Part shown: positions 52,934-62,283 of the stretch, in pieces
Position numbering within the stretch: position 1 is the first letter of the stretch
How the letters are laid out: every line of letters begins with the position of its first letter
Position numbers and translations under genes: made by a program
Source: Cytophagales bacterium CG12_big_fil_rev_8_21_14_0_65_40_12
GTDB taxonomy: Bacteria; Bacteroidota; Bacteroidia; Cytophagales; Cyclobacteriaceae
Reading direction: 5' to 3'
NCBI GenBank assembly: GCA_002786855.1
Contig: PCUU01000092.1
Location: forward strand, 32,484 to 96,483
DNA length: 64,000 nucleotides
The notes under the pieces: generated by a model
Databases searched by the model: none
Seen by the model: the letters and a program-made list of their open reading frames with translations, nothing else
Told to the model about the DNA's origin: nothing

Positions 52934-54412
52934 ATGAAGAGATTATTAACACTCTTAGCAGTGATTTGTTTGGCTTCATTTTCTGCTCAAGCACAAGACA
53001 AAACAGCAGTAAAATATGCCAGCACAATTACTCCACAAGACATGAAAGCGAAGCTAAGTGTTTTGGCTTCTGACGACTTTCAGGGAAGAGAAACAGGCAC
53101 TCCCGGCCAAGAAAAAGCCTCAAAATTTCTTGAAGATTTTTATCAGAAATTAGGCCTCCAAGCACCAGTGGACGGTACTTACCGACAGAAATTCTCGATG
53201 TTTCAGTCAGATTGGTCAGATGTTTACATCAAAACGAAGAGCGGTAAAAAAGTAAATGGAAAGGACATTATCTTTTTTGGTAATGCTAACATGGCCAAGG
53301 AGTTGAAACTTGCCACAGTATTTGTTGGCAAAGGCGAAACTTTGGACAATATGGATGTTAAAGGCAAAGGTGTTATCGCCATGGCCAGCTCAAGAGAAAT
53401 GCTCGAAAAGTTGAATGCCTCTGGTGCGAAAGCGGTTTTTATCATCAGTGCCGATGACGAGCAATTCACCCAAACTTTACCAAGACAGGCAAGAAGAGCT
53501 CTGTTAAGTAGACTACGTTTCGATAAAGTGGCTGCAGCTGACGAGAGCATGGTTTTTTATATCACCAAAGCTATCGCAGCAGAAATGCTCAACAGCTCCG
53601 CAGACAAATTAGAAGCTGCGGCCTCAAATCCTGCTAGTATAAAACCTCGCAGCGTGAGTTTGAAGGTGACCGAAAAACTCAAAGAATTAAAAACCGAAAA
53701 CATGGTTGCCTTTTTGGAAGGTACCGACCTGAAAGATGAGGTATTGGTGATTTCTTCACACTTCGATCACATTGGCCAAAACGAAGATGGCACCGTGATT
53801 AACAATGGTGCTGATGATGATGGTAGTGGTACTACCGGTGTTATGGAAATTGCAGAGGCATTCGCTCAAGCGGCCAAAGAGGGAAATAAGCCAAGAAGAA
53901 GCATTTTGTTTCTAAATGTAACTGGTGAGGAAAAAGGCCTTTTGGGTTCTGAGTACTATTCTGAACATCCACTTTACCCAATTGAAAAAACTGTCAATAA
54001 TTTGAATATTGACATGATCGGAAGAGTTGATCCTGACCATGAAAATGATAGAGATTATGTTTACGTGATCGGTTCGGAGAAGCTTTCTAGCCATTTAAAA
54101 GTAATTTCTGAGTACGCCAACATTACCTATACTGGATTGAATTTGGATTACAGATATGATGACCCAAATGATACCAACAGGTTCTATTATCGATCTGACC
54201 ACTACAACTTCGCCAAAAAAGGCATTCCAATTATCTTCTATTTCAATGGTGTTCATGCGGACTATCACAGACCAACGGATACGGTGGATAAAATCGAATT
54301 CGATGTGATGGCAAAAAGAGCGCAGCTCGTTTTCCACACAGCCTGGATTCTGGCCAACAGAGACCAAAGAACTCCTGTGGACAGAGAAGATGACATGACA
54401 TATAATCGTTAA
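52934..54412 (+). CDS. M28-family zinc aminopeptidase, secreted
   Basis: 492-aa exported peptidase. A signal peptide ends in SFSAQAQ. The di-zinc site is seen in SSHFDHIG (His276, Asp278), NGADDDGSGTTGV, TGEEKGLLGSEYY with the catalytic Glu, NIDMIGRVD and SDHYNFAKKGIP with the last His. Residues about 100-250 likely form a protease-associated-type insert. Substrates would be peptides in the periplasm or outside the cell. Stand-alone gene with its own terminator. Confidence 0.93.
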   Translation: MKRLLTLLAVICLASFSAQAQDKTAVKYASTITPQDMKAKLSVLASDDFQGRETGTPGQEKASKFLEDFYQKLGLQAPVDGTYRQKFSMFQSDWSDVYIKTKSGKKVNGKDIIFFGNANMAKELKLATVFVGKGETLDNMDVKGKGVIAMASSREMLEKLNASGAKAVFIISADDEQFTQTLPRQARRALLSRLRFDKVAAADESMVFYITKAIAAEMLNSSADKLEAAASNPASIKPRSVSLKVTEKLKELKTENMVAFLEGTDLKDEVLVISSHFDHIGQNEDGTVINNGADDDGSGTTGVMEIAEAFAQAAKEGNKPRRSILFLNVTGEEKGLLGSEYYSEHPLYPIEKTVNNLNIDMIGRVDPDHENDRDYVYVIGSEKLSSHLKVISEYANITYTGLNLDYRYDDPNDTNRFYYRSDHYNFAKKGIPIIFYFNGVHADYHRPTDTVDKIEFDVMAKRAQLVFHTAWILANRDQRTPVDREDDMTYNR

Positions 54413-54433
54413 TTAAGATTTTAATTTTGATTG

Positions 54434-54462
54434 AAAAGGTTACTTTCGAGTAACCTTTTTTT
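54434..54462 (+). terminator. Rho-independent terminator with UUCG tetraloop
   Basis: Stem AAAAGGTTACT / AGTAACCTTTT around a TTCG loop, followed by T residues that end directly at the next gene's ATG. Confidence 0.88.
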
Positions 54463-55374
54463 ATGGAAAATACGCTACATATACTTAATGGAGATAGCTC
54501 CAAGCTTAAATTTGAACAAAGCAGAATAAAAGGCACTGCAACTGTTTGGAGAGATGTACTCAGTGATGGCCCAGTAAGTATTGACTTTGCGAGCCCTGAT
54601 TTTTGGCAATCGAGAAAAACATTTTTCAGTTCGTTTTTTGGCGTAATCAGTCTCCGATATGAGCAAGATGTAATTGCTGAGTTCAAAAAAATTCAAAAAT
54701 TCAATGCTTATGATGAGGTGGTACTTTGGTTTGAATATGACCTCTTCTGTCAAATTAATTTGATCGCACTTTTACATTGGTTTAAAAATCAGGAAATAAA
54801 AGCCCCCAAAATATCCCTGATCTGCGTGGGATGGGAAGAAGGTTTCGAAGGCTTAGTTGGGCTTGGGGAAATCCCAACTGATGATTATCCGTCACTTTAT
54901 GAACGCAGAAGAATCTTGGGAAGCAACGATTTTAACTTGGCTTCGGATGCTTATTTGGCCTATTGCTCGGAAGACCCTCGAGATCTTGAAACTTTCATTC
55001 TGCTACCATCCAATGAGTTTCCTTATTTAGGACTGGCCTTTATGGCGCATTTAAAAAGATTCCCATCTTCGAAAACTGGTTTTAATGTTATTGAAGAAAA
55101 AATAATGGAGCTGATAAATGAGGGAAATACCAATCTCAAATCTTTGATTAGAGAGTTATTGAAATGGCAGCACCTTTTCGGGTTTGGTGATCTTCAATAC
55201 CTCAAATATTTAGAGAATTTGAAACCAATCTTTAAAGACTTCGAAAACCTAGAACTTAAAAGAGATTTCGACTCAAGCATGATAAAAAGAGATTACTATT
55301 TGGGTGGGGCAAATGCTTCCGACTGGCTTTGGGATGATGAATTACAAGAAATTAAGCTGAAGGCCCATTCATAA
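54463..55374 (+). CDS. DUF1835 domain protein
   Basis: 303-aa soluble protein. HILNGDSSKLKFEQSRIKGTATVWRDVLSDGPV at the N-terminus is the DUF1835 signature, and the C-terminus has the helical domain LKSLIRELLKWQHLFGFGDLQYLKYLENL. Function of the family is unknown. The ATG directly follows the T-run of the preceding terminator, so its mRNA must arise by readthrough or from a promoter inside the hairpin; no clear promoter could be placed. Confidence 0.85.
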   Translation: MENTLHILNGDSSKLKFEQSRIKGTATVWRDVLSDGPVSIDFASPDFWQSRKTFFSSFFGVISLRYEQDVIAEFKKIQKFNAYDEVVLWFEYDLFCQINLIALLHWFKNQEIKAPKISLICVGWEEGFEGLVGLGEIPTDDYPSLYERRRILGSNDFNLASDAYLAYCSEDPRDLETFILLPSNEFPYLGLAFMAHLKRFPSSKTGFNVIEEKIMELINEGNTNLKSLIRELLKWQHLFGFGDLQYLKYLENLKPIFKDFENLELKRDFDSSMIKRDYYLGGANASDWLWDDELQEIKLKAHS

Positions 55375-55398
55375 GCCTTCAACCTTTTAAATTTCGAC

Positions 55399-56274
55399 TT
55401 ACTGCTTACTTAACCTCACTCGGCCATCACCAGTTCTAATTTCTATTTTGGCGTTTCCGCCAGCCAATTTTACTAATGAGCGATGGTCGCTTTCCTGTAG
55501 AGTTTCGAAGTCCGAACTGGTTCTTAAGCTTCCATCGTCTTTTAACACCAGAAATTCTCCACCACCTTTAATCACCACAAAATCCACTCGGGCATCCTCT
55601 GCTTTAATGTCATAAATACCATTGTCAGCAATTGCGGTTTCCAAAATCACGCTACCGTCCTGAACATCCATTTCAATTCTATCAAAATTTCCCTTTCGGA
55701 TGTCCACATCACCATCTTCAATATCTACTGAAATAGCACCGTTACCACCCTCTACTTTCAGATCGCCATCTTCCAATTTGAATTGAAAATCGCTACCGTG
55801 ACAATCAATCACTTCGATATCACCATCTTCACTTTCTATTGAAATTTTGCCGTCAATATTTCTGATGATGTAATCATCATCTTCACCTTTTACCTTTAGC
55901 GAAACGCTCCTTGGCAATTCAATATTAATGGTATAATCCGTTCTGGAATATCCCACTTGAACAGTTACCCCTCCTCTTCTGCGTTCGGTTAAGTAAAGGT
56001 TTCCAGCCCTATCTTCAACATCGAATCTAAATTCGTTGCGACCAGAAGAAAAGCCACGTGTTTCAACTACGCGATCAATTTTAACATGGGCATCGGTTCG
56101 TGAAGAGCCCGTAATGTTGACATTCGCATCCTCAGAATCTAAGTACAAAGTGCCATTAGTTGCAATGGTATAGGTTTGGTCTAAATGGTATTCACCATCT
56201 TTCTGCGCATTTACTGCGAAAGTAGCCAATAAGCCGACCAGACCCATTGCTAAGCTTCTATTCAATCTTTTCAT
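55399..56274 (-). CDS. Secreted DUF4097-type beta-strand repeat protein
   Basis: 291-aa exported protein. The signal peptide (LAMGLVGLLATFAVNAQ) is followed by a right-handed repeat of short beta-strands rich in Asp/Gly: FKLEDGDLKVEG, ISVDIEDGDVDIRKG, IEMDVQDGSVILE, and a closing IEIRTGDGRVRLSKQ. This architecture (DUF4097/DUF2807-like) occurs in envelope stress and adhesin proteins. The DEAD-box gene lies upstream on the same strand, 48 bp away. Role unknown; the repeat suggests a solenoid surface. Confidence 0.75.
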   Translation of the reverse strand: MKRLNRSLAMGLVGLLATFAVNAQKDGEYHLDQTYTIATNGTLYLDSEDANVNITGSSRTDAHVKIDRVVETRGFSSGRNEFRFDVEDRAGNLYLTERRRGGVTVQVGYSRTDYTINIELPRSVSLKVKGEDDDYIIRNIDGKISIESEDGDIEVIDCHGSDFQFKLEDGDLKVEGGNGAISVDIEDGDVDIRKGNFDRIEMDVQDGSVILETAIADNGIYDIKAEDARVDFVVIKGGGEFLVLKDDGSLRTSSDFETLQESDHRSLVKLAGGNAKIEIRTGDGRVRLSKQ

Positions 56275-56322
56275 GTTGTTTGAGTTTTTGTTTGTGCTAA
56301 TTTATTATAAATGAAGTATTTA

Positions 56323-57645
56323 TCATTTTCTTCTGCTCGATTTTTTTGTCTTAACCCTTTGCTTTTTATCCTTAGTTTTTGAACTGGCAGAATACTTATT
56401 CTTCTTTTCATGAAAGGCGCCTTTGAAATCAGGATCCTCCCTTTTCTTTATATTATCTATTTCGCGAAGCATTTCTTGCGCCTCAATAAAAGGTGTTTTC
56501 TCAATTATCACCCTCGCTGGAATTTCACTTCTATTAATTGGCGTTTGAATTAGTTTTTCGATTTCTGCAATGGCAAATAGCTCCAATGGATTAGCAAAAG
56601 TTATGGCAATTCCGGCATTATTCGCTCTACCTGTTCTTCCGATTCTGTGCACATAGTCTTCCGTGATTATTGGCACATCAAAATTAATCACATGACTCAC
56701 CATACTTATGTCCATACCTCTCGCTGTAACATCAGTGGATACCAGCACACGTACATTACCTTCTTTGAATTCGCTCATGGCATTGATCCGTGTATTCTGA
56801 CCTTTATTGGCATGAATCACACGTATCGGCCCAAGTCCTCTTCTATCTAAAAACTTGGAAACATTATCGGCATTTGTTCGAGTTTTGGTAAAAACAATCA
56901 CCCTGGTGAACTCGGGTTCATTCAGGAGGTGTTCTAATAAATTGATTTTAGTTTTGAAGTTGGGTACTTCGTAAAGTTGCTGGTCAATCGTATCCACAAC
57001 ACTGGCCTGTGGTGCAATCTCTACCTTCTCAGGAAATTCCAGAAACTCTTCGGTCAAAGTAATCACCTTGTCGGACATTGTGGCGGAAAAAAGCATGTTT
57101 TGCCTTTTGATTGGAACAATCTCCAATACACTCCTGATTTGACCCGCAAAACCCATATCCATCATTTTATCGGCCTCATCCAACACCATAGTTTTAATGG
57201 TTTTGGTATGGATAATTCCTTTTTGATAGATATCAAGAAAACGCTGCGGTGTACTTACAATGATGTCGACTCCAGCTTGAATTAACTCAATCTGGGGCTT
57301 TGGCCCTAGCCCTCCATAAAGACAAACTATCCTTAAGTCAGTATATTTAGCAAGTGCCTTGGCACTCTCCTCTATCTGCATTACCAATTCTCGAGTTGGT
57401 GCTAAAATCAATGCCCTGGCATGTTCGCCTTGGGCGAACTTTAGTTTCATCAATATTGGCAAAACAAAGGCAGCTGTTTTCCCCGTTCCAGTTTGGGCTA
57501 TACCAAATAAGTCATGGCCTGCCATTGAAATGGGGATTGCCTTTTTTTGAATAGGCGAAGGTTCAGAATAACCCAAATCATCAATCGCATTCAAAAATTG
57601 ACGGCTTAATTTTAAGTCTTCGAAGGAAAGGTTTTCTTCAACCAT
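56323..57645 (-). CDS. DEAD-box ATP-dependent RNA helicase (RhlE-type)
   Basis: 440-aa RNA helicase acting in ribosome assembly or mRNA turnover. The Q motif (GYSEPSPIQ, 25-33), Walker A AQTGTGKT (50-57), DEAD (156-159), SAT (LFSATMSD) and HRIGRTGR motifs are all intact. A C-terminal basic tail rich in Lys/Ser (about 25 residues) probably binds RNA. Fragment KQRVKTKKSSRRK is the very end. Standard length for the RhlE group. Confidence 0.93.
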   Translation of the reverse strand: MVEENLSFEDLKLSRQFLNAIDDLGYSEPSPIQKKAIPISMAGHDLFGIAQTGTGKTAAFVLPILMKLKFAQGEHARALILAPTRELVMQIEESAKALAKYTDLRIVCLYGGLGPKPQIELIQAGVDIIVSTPQRFLDIYQKGIIHTKTIKTMVLDEADKMMDMGFAGQIRSVLEIVPIKRQNMLFSATMSDKVITLTEEFLEFPEKVEIAPQASVVDTIDQQLYEVPNFKTKINLLEHLLNEPEFTRVIVFTKTRTNADNVSKFLDRRGLGPIRVIHANKGQNTRINAMSEFKEGNVRVLVSTDVTARGMDISMVSHVINFDVPIITEDYVHRIGRTGRANNAGIAITFANPLELFAIAEIEKLIQTPINRSEIPARVIIEKTPFIEAQEMLREIDNIKKREDPDFKGAFHEKKNKYSASSKTKDKKQRVKTKKSSRRK

Positions 57646-57715
57646 AGATTGCGGAGGAAATAATTGGTAATAACTTGCAATTACGTTAACCCACTACACA
57701 ATAAAAAACTTAGAT

Positions 57716-59053
57716 ATGTCTACCCTACTGATACTTAACGGAACCATTGTAAATGAAAACAGAATATTTCAGGCTGATCTATTGGTGAAAAATGGTTTTA
57801 TAGAGAAAATTGAAAGGGATTTGCAGCATTTGACAGCAGATAAGATTATCGATGCCAGCGGTCTTCACATCTTTCCGGGCTTAATAGACGATCAAGTCCA
57901 TTTCAGAGAACCTGGTTTAACCCATAAAGGGAATATCTATTCTGAATCAAGGGCTGCCGTAGCTGGCGGGGTAACCTCTTTTATGGAAATGCCTAACACA
58001 GTTCCGAATGCTTTGACGCAAGAGCTCTTGGAGGACAAGTATCAAATTGCGGCACAAAACAGCCTTGCTAACTACTCCTTCTTTATGGGAGCATCCAATG
58101 ACAATATAGCCGAGGTGCTCAAAACCGATCCAAGAAAAGTTTGTGGGATTAAAGTTTTCATGGGTTCTTCAACAGGCAATATGTTGGTGGATAACCAACT
58201 TACACTAGAAACTATCTTTGAAAATGCACCTACTCTGATTGCAACGCATTGCGAATCTGAAGAAATAATTCGTGCAAATATTCTCAAGGCAAAACAGCGC
58301 TATGGCGAAGATGTCCCTGTGAATCAACACCCAATTATCAGAAGCGAAGAAGCTTGCTATGCCTCTTCATCTTTTGCCGTAAGTCTTGCTAAAAAGAAGG
58401 GCGCTAGATTACACATTCTTCATATCTCCACGGCCAAAGAGCTTGAATTATTCGACAATACAATCTCTCTGAAGGATAAAAAAATTACGGCTGAAGCCTG
58501 CATCCATCACCTTTGGTTCTCTGATCAAGATTATGCCGAAAAGGGAAATCTCATCAAATGGAATCCTGCAGTTAAAAAGATCACTGATCGTGATGCAATA
58601 TTACAGGGGGTAATCGATAATAGAATTGATGTTATTGCCACCGACCATGCTCCACATACCTTAGAAGAAAAAGCGAATAGCTATTTTAAAGCACCTTCGG
58701 GCGGGCCACTGGTTCAGCACTCTTTAGTAGCGCTTTTGGACCTATATCATCAAGGGAAAATTAGCCTCGAAAAAATTACCGAGAAAACAGCGCACTCAGT
58801 TGCCGATCTTTTTCAGATTGATAGAAGAGGTTACTTAAAAGACGGATATCATGCAGATATTGTCATTGCAGATTTAAGTCAACCTTGGACGGTTGAACGT
58901 AAAAATATTCTTGCAAAATGCAATTGGTCTCCTTTTGAAGGTCACACCTTCCAATCGAAAATCATGCACACTTTAGTATCTGGAAAACACGTTTACGAAA
59001 ACGGATCTATAAAAGAGATGGGTTCGGGCGTGAGGATGGAATTTAATCGATAA
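57716..59053 (+). CDS. pyrC: Dihydroorotase, class I
   Basis: 445-aa amidohydrolase converting N-carbamoyl-aspartate to dihydroorotate in pyrimidine synthesis. IDDQVHFREPGLTHKG at 57-72 carries His62, with Gln60 in place of the first His, as is common in Bacteroidota dihydroorotases. The carboxylated-lysine region GIKVFMGSS, the His in IATHCESEE, HILHIST and the catalytic ATDHAPHT are all present. It is the likely active enzyme, in contrast to the degraded homologue at 45.4-46.6 kb. Single gene upstream of tRNA-His. Confidence 0.93.
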   Translation: MSTLLILNGTIVNENRIFQADLLVKNGFIEKIERDLQHLTADKIIDASGLHIFPGLIDDQVHFREPGLTHKGNIYSESRAAVAGGVTSFMEMPNTVPNALTQELLEDKYQIAAQNSLANYSFFMGASNDNIAEVLKTDPRKVCGIKVFMGSSTGNMLVDNQLTLETIFENAPTLIATHCESEEIIRANILKAKQRYGEDVPVNQHPIIRSEEACYASSSFAVSLAKKKGARLHILHISTAKELELFDNTISLKDKKITAEACIHHLWFSDQDYAEKGNLIKWNPAVKKITDRDAILQGVIDNRIDVIATDHAPHTLEEKANSYFKAPSGGPLVQHSLVALLDLYHQGKISLEKITEKTAHSVADLFQIDRRGYLKDGYHADIVIADLSQPWTVERKNILAKCNWSPFEGHTFQSKIMHTLVSGKHVYENGSIKEMGSGVRMEFNR

Positions 59054-59068
59054 ATTCACACAGCAGAG

Positions 59069-59099
59069 TTTGCAAATTTAAGTCGAACACTTACATTTG
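59069..59099 (+). promoter_or_regulatory. Promoter of tRNA-His
   Basis: TTTG (59069-59072), a 19-bp spacer and TACATTTG (59092-59099) are a perfect Bacteroidota -33/-7 promoter ending 15 bp before the tRNA. Confidence 0.8.
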
Positions 59100-59114
59100 C
59101 ATTCCAATTTAAAT

Positions 59115-59189
59115 GGTGGTTGTAGCTCAGTTGGTTAGAGCATCGGTTTGTGGTACCGAGGGTCGTGGGTTCGAGCCCCATCTTCCACC
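59115..59189 (+). tRNA. trnH-GTG: tRNA-His, anticodon GTG
   Basis: The D-arm GCTC-AGTTGGTTA-GAGC, the anticodon stem TCGGT / ACCGA with loop TTGTGGT (anticodon GTG), and the T-arm GTGGG-TTCGAGC-CCCAT fold correctly. The extra G-1 faces C73, the tRNA-His identity mark. The acceptor GTGGTTG / CTTCCAC has two adjacent T-T oppositions (5-68 and 6-67). CCA follows directly in the DNA. Confidence 0.92.
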
Positions 59190-59192
59190 CCA

Positions 59193-59219
59193 AAAGCTTC
59201 TCTTCGAGAAGCTTTTTTC
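59193..59219 (+). terminator. Rho-independent terminator after tRNA-His
   Basis: Stem AAGCTTCTC / GAGAAGCTT with a TTC loop, then six T. Confidence 0.88.
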
Positions 59220-59315
59220 ATTTCTAGTCTAGATATTTACCTTTCAGATAACTGAAATTCCGATTTTTAGAATCGGAATTTAATTGATCTCTATAAAAAG
59301 CATATCTTAGTAACT

Positions 59316-59642
59316 ATGGAACTCGACCAACATCCAGGTAAAAAAATACGATGGATCATTGATACTTATGAAAAAGGCAATACTGCCGAGTTCGCACGCA
59401 AAATTTCACTCTCTGGCCCTACAGTAAAATCATACTTGGATGAAAAAACTAAACCTGGATATGATGCAATTCAATCCATCTTAAGGGTATATCCACAAAT
59501 CAATTTGAACTGGTTTATCCTAAATCAGGGGCCAATAAAAAGAGAGTTAAGTGATGATGAACTTGATATCCTAGAAGAAAACCATCGATTGAGAGAAGGT
59601 ATAAAGGAACTTTACAAAGCCTATGTTGAAGGAGGAACTTAA
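59316..59642 (+). CDS. HTH (XRE-like) DNA-binding protein
   Basis: 108-aa small regulator. An N-terminal HTH is visible in GNTAEFARKISLSGPTVKSYLDEKTKPGYDAIQSILRVYPQINLNWFI, similar to CI/Cro-like repressors whose C-terminal half begins with 'NLNWL'. The C-terminus is a Glu/Lys-rich coiled coil (SDDELDILEENHRLREGIKELYKAYVEGG). Targets unknown. It converges with the TPR gene on the other strand, overlapping by 4 bp at their 3' ends. Confidence 0.8.
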   Translation: MELDQHPGKKIRWIIDTYEKGNTAEFARKISLSGPTVKSYLDEKTKPGYDAIQSILRVYPQINLNWFILNQGPIKRELSDDELDILEENHRLREGIKELYKAYVEGGT

Positions 59643-60961
59643 GCGTCTCTTCTGATTTTATCGAGAATAGCCTGTGCTTTCAAGGCACGAACCTCTCTTA
59701 CTTTTTCAGTCTGTACTTTTAATCTCGTTTTCCCTAAAAGCATTTGGATTTGATAAATGAGAATGGTCATAATCAAGGCGAAAATCAATCCAGCAGGCCA
59801 AAATTGCTGAATTAAGGCTATTCTCTCAGCCTTCTCTTCCCTGGCCCTCATGAAATTATCAATCTTGGTATTAAAAGCTTGAAGGCTTGGGTTATCATTT
59901 TGGTTTCTTTGAACCAGCATCCAATCCTGAATATTGGCAGTGTAGAGATTGCCATAATTGAGCGATTTATCAATATCCGATCGCAGATACGCCTTTTGCA
60001 GCCAGTCGTAAATTATGAATAAATCAGGCTCAGCATCTATCTTATCAAAAGTACTTAGGGCTGTTTCCCAACGATTGATGGCTGCATCGGTATTTCCTTT
60101 CTTGAATTCCAATTCACCTAAATCAAGCATTGTAATGAATTGGGATCTTGGCGTTGAATATTCCATTTTGAGTGCAAGGGCCTCTTTAAACCACTTCTCT
60201 GCCGTCTCCAGATTATTTAGTTTGGAGTAGGTCACTGCCAAATTCTGCAGTGCAATGCCCCGAGTTTCAGGAGCTACATTCTTATTAAAAGCTACCAAAG
60301 AAAAAAACTCTTGTGCCTTCAGGAATTCCCCATTCCTGTTTTTTATTAGACCTAACTCATTTAGTGCTCTAGCCAAAGAAACTGTATCTCGCCTATACTC
60401 AGATTCCTCCCACATCTCTAAAAGAATCTTACCAGCTCCTTCATAGTCACCGCTATTCTTCATTTGAATAGCCAAGGAATAAGGTAAATCTACCAAATAC
60501 GACATATCTCCATTCCCTTCGGCAATGAGCCTATAACGCTTGACATATTTCTTGGCCGCTTCGTATGCTTCCTTATAAAACATCGCTGACATTTGATAAT
60601 CGGAATATCTTGACTTTATAAATGCCAGGTTATCTAGGATTACAATCTTATTATAAAGATCAACGGTATCGCATTTCTGAAGATATTCTAAGGCGTCTAA
60701 AAAGTTAATATAAGAAGACTCATAGTCACCCAACTGAATGCCAACAGAACCCATTGCACTTTTGGCCATGACCATGCGATATGTATCTTTTCTAGTCTTT
60801 GCAAAATCATAGGCACTTTCCAAAACTGAAATGGCTTTGTCAGTATTTCGATTATCCAATTCAATAAACGCAGTATTAATCATCTTGTCAAAATCAGATT
60901 GACTAAATAAAGTCAATTGAATAAGACATAAAAAGACTGTTAATAAAGAAATTTTGTTCAT
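59639..60961 (-). CDS. TPR-repeat membrane protein
   Basis: 440-aa protein. A signal peptide ends in LTLFSQ. Tetratricopeptide repeats run from about 30 to 330 (for example GDYESSYINFLDALEYLQKCD, GEFLKAQEFFSLVAFN, NLETAEKWFKEALAL, GNTDAAINRWETALSTFD). A TM helix near the C-terminus (AGLIFALIMTILIYQIQMLL) precedes a short basic tail. The periplasmic TPR array plus cytoplasmic tail resembles sensor parts of Bacteroidota signalling proteins without an output domain. Start is the ATG at 60961; a TTG 3 codons upstream is an alternative. Confidence 0.83.
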   Translation of the reverse strand: MNKISLLTVFLCLIQLTLFSQSDFDKMINTAFIELDNRNTDKAISVLESAYDFAKTRKDTYRMVMAKSAMGSVGIQLGDYESSYINFLDALEYLQKCDTVDLYNKIVILDNLAFIKSRYSDYQMSAMFYKEAYEAAKKYVKRYRLIAEGNGDMSYLVDLPYSLAIQMKNSGDYEGAGKILLEMWEESEYRRDTVSLARALNELGLIKNRNGEFLKAQEFFSLVAFNKNVAPETRGIALQNLAVTYSKLNNLETAEKWFKEALALKMEYSTPRSQFITMLDLGELEFKKGNTDAAINRWETALSTFDKIDAEPDLFIIYDWLQKAYLRSDIDKSLNYGNLYTANIQDWMLVQRNQNDNPSLQAFNTKIDNFMRAREEKAERIALIQQFWPAGLIFALIMTILIYQIQMLLGKTRLKVQTEKVREVRALKAQAILDKIRRDA

Positions 60962-61063
60962 AGAATTCAAACCAAAAATAGAGACACTGAAAAAACAGGA
61001 CTATTTAAGTTCGAATAAAAGAATTTTAGTTTTTACATCCAACAAAAATTGGATATAAATCAA

Positions 61064-61246
61064 TTAAGATCCAGACCCAGTTCTTGGTCTCCTAGGCTTG
61101 ATAATAATAGACTCTTCGGTCTCACCTCTGGCATCATCAACATCGACAGTTACACTTGGAACAACTGGCTCCGGAACGGTATCTAGATTATCTGAACAAC
61201 CGACAGCAAAAATGGCAAGGATGGATAGGGCGATTAACTTTTTCAT
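61064..61246 (-). CDS. Small lipoprotein
   Basis: 60-aa precursor with a signal peptide KKLIALSILAIFAVGC ending in a lipobox (VGC) that would be lipidated at Cys17. The mature part has Asp/Glu and Pro/Val-rich residues and ends RRPRTGSGS. The ATG chosen gives a compact signal peptide; a longer in-frame start upstream would not. Function unknown. Confidence 0.6.
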   Translation of the reverse strand: MKKLIALSILAIFAVGCSDNLDTVPEPVVPSVTVDVDDARGETEESIIIKPRRPRTGSGS

Positions 61247-61494
61247 AAGTGAACAATGTTTAGTTGAGATTCGAATATACATAATTATATAAATCAAATT
61301 CAAATTTTTTATCACTTATTTTTTATTTCGTTATAATATGCAAATATTGTAACGATATGCTAATTAAACCTATGTTGCTTGTCGTCACTGAGTAGCGCCA
61401 CAAATAAAAACAAATTAAAGATTTGAGAGAAGAGAATTAGGGAAAGGAAGAATGAGTAAAAATAAGAAAATATATCTTACTGCCACTCAACAAT

Positions 61495-62283
61495 TCAAGC
61501 AAATTTACCTGAATTATGATCGATAATACTATTTTCTAATTCAATCAAAATATTTTCCCTAGACAAAAAGTCGTTAGTGAAGTTGGATGAGTTAAAGTAG
61601 GAATCACTTATTTTAACAACACTGCTTGCTTTACTCAAAGGCTTAAAGTCGCCTATTTGCACATTGTTCGACTTCTCAAAGCAATTTTTAAAAATCACCT
61701 CATCTGCGGTTATATTATCAATATTGAGATTAGAAAATTGACCGAAAGTGCCTAACTCGAAGCGGCCCGTCTTTAAATTTTTTACAGTGATATCATTAAA
61801 ACGCTCTGGGCAAAGGAAGAATCTGGATTGATTGGCATTCCTTTCCCCATTGTTCATGATTTGAGCCTGGTCCAACAGATTCTCACAACCAATGTGCAGC
61901 ACGTCTATTTTATTATTATCCTTTATAAGGAGCGTATTGATTTGGGAATCTGCCAGCAGCAGTTCATTAAACCATTTATTGCGACTCACCAATAGTTTAT
62001 CTATGATGCAATTTTTGAACTGAATGGATTGAATGCCGCTACATGCTATTTCAATGGTTTCAAAAGTACAATGGTTGAAAATAACATTAGAGGAGAGGTC
62101 CAAATCACTAAAAAAAACAGACTTAAATCTTGAATTACCGAATTTCAAGGTGTGCGCGGAGCTACAGCGCGAATTCTTGATCCTTACATCTTCAAATATT
62201 CTGAAAGAAAAACCATTGATTAAAAATTCATAGTCTTGACCAGATAATATCTTAAAAAAACTCGATTGATCGATGCTCCTCAT
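61495..62283 (-). CDS. Hypothetical protein with beta-solenoid-like repeats
   Basis: 262-aa protein without signal peptide. It is rich in Asn, Ser, Phe and Ile, with short periodic hydrophobic segments (SSNVIFNHCTFETIEIACSG, IQSIQFKNCIIDKLLVSRN, LNIDNITADEVIFKNCFE, VVKISDSYFNSSNFTNDFL) as in pentapeptide-type or right-handed beta-helix proteins. No known domain was assigned. Surroundings give no clue: lipoprotein gene on one side, a 400-bp intergenic region on the other. Confidence 0.6.
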   Translation of the reverse strand: MRSIDQSSFFKILSGQDYEFLINGFSFRIFEDVRIKNSRCSSAHTLKFGNSRFKSVFFSDLDLSSNVIFNHCTFETIEIACSGIQSIQFKNCIIDKLLVSRNKWFNELLLADSQINTLLIKDNNKIDVLHIGCENLLDQAQIMNNGERNANQSRFFLCPERFNDITVKNLKTGRFELGTFGQFSNLNIDNITADEVIFKNCFEKSNNVQIGDFKPLSKASSVVKISDSYFNSSNFTNDFLSRENILIELENSIIDHNSGKFA

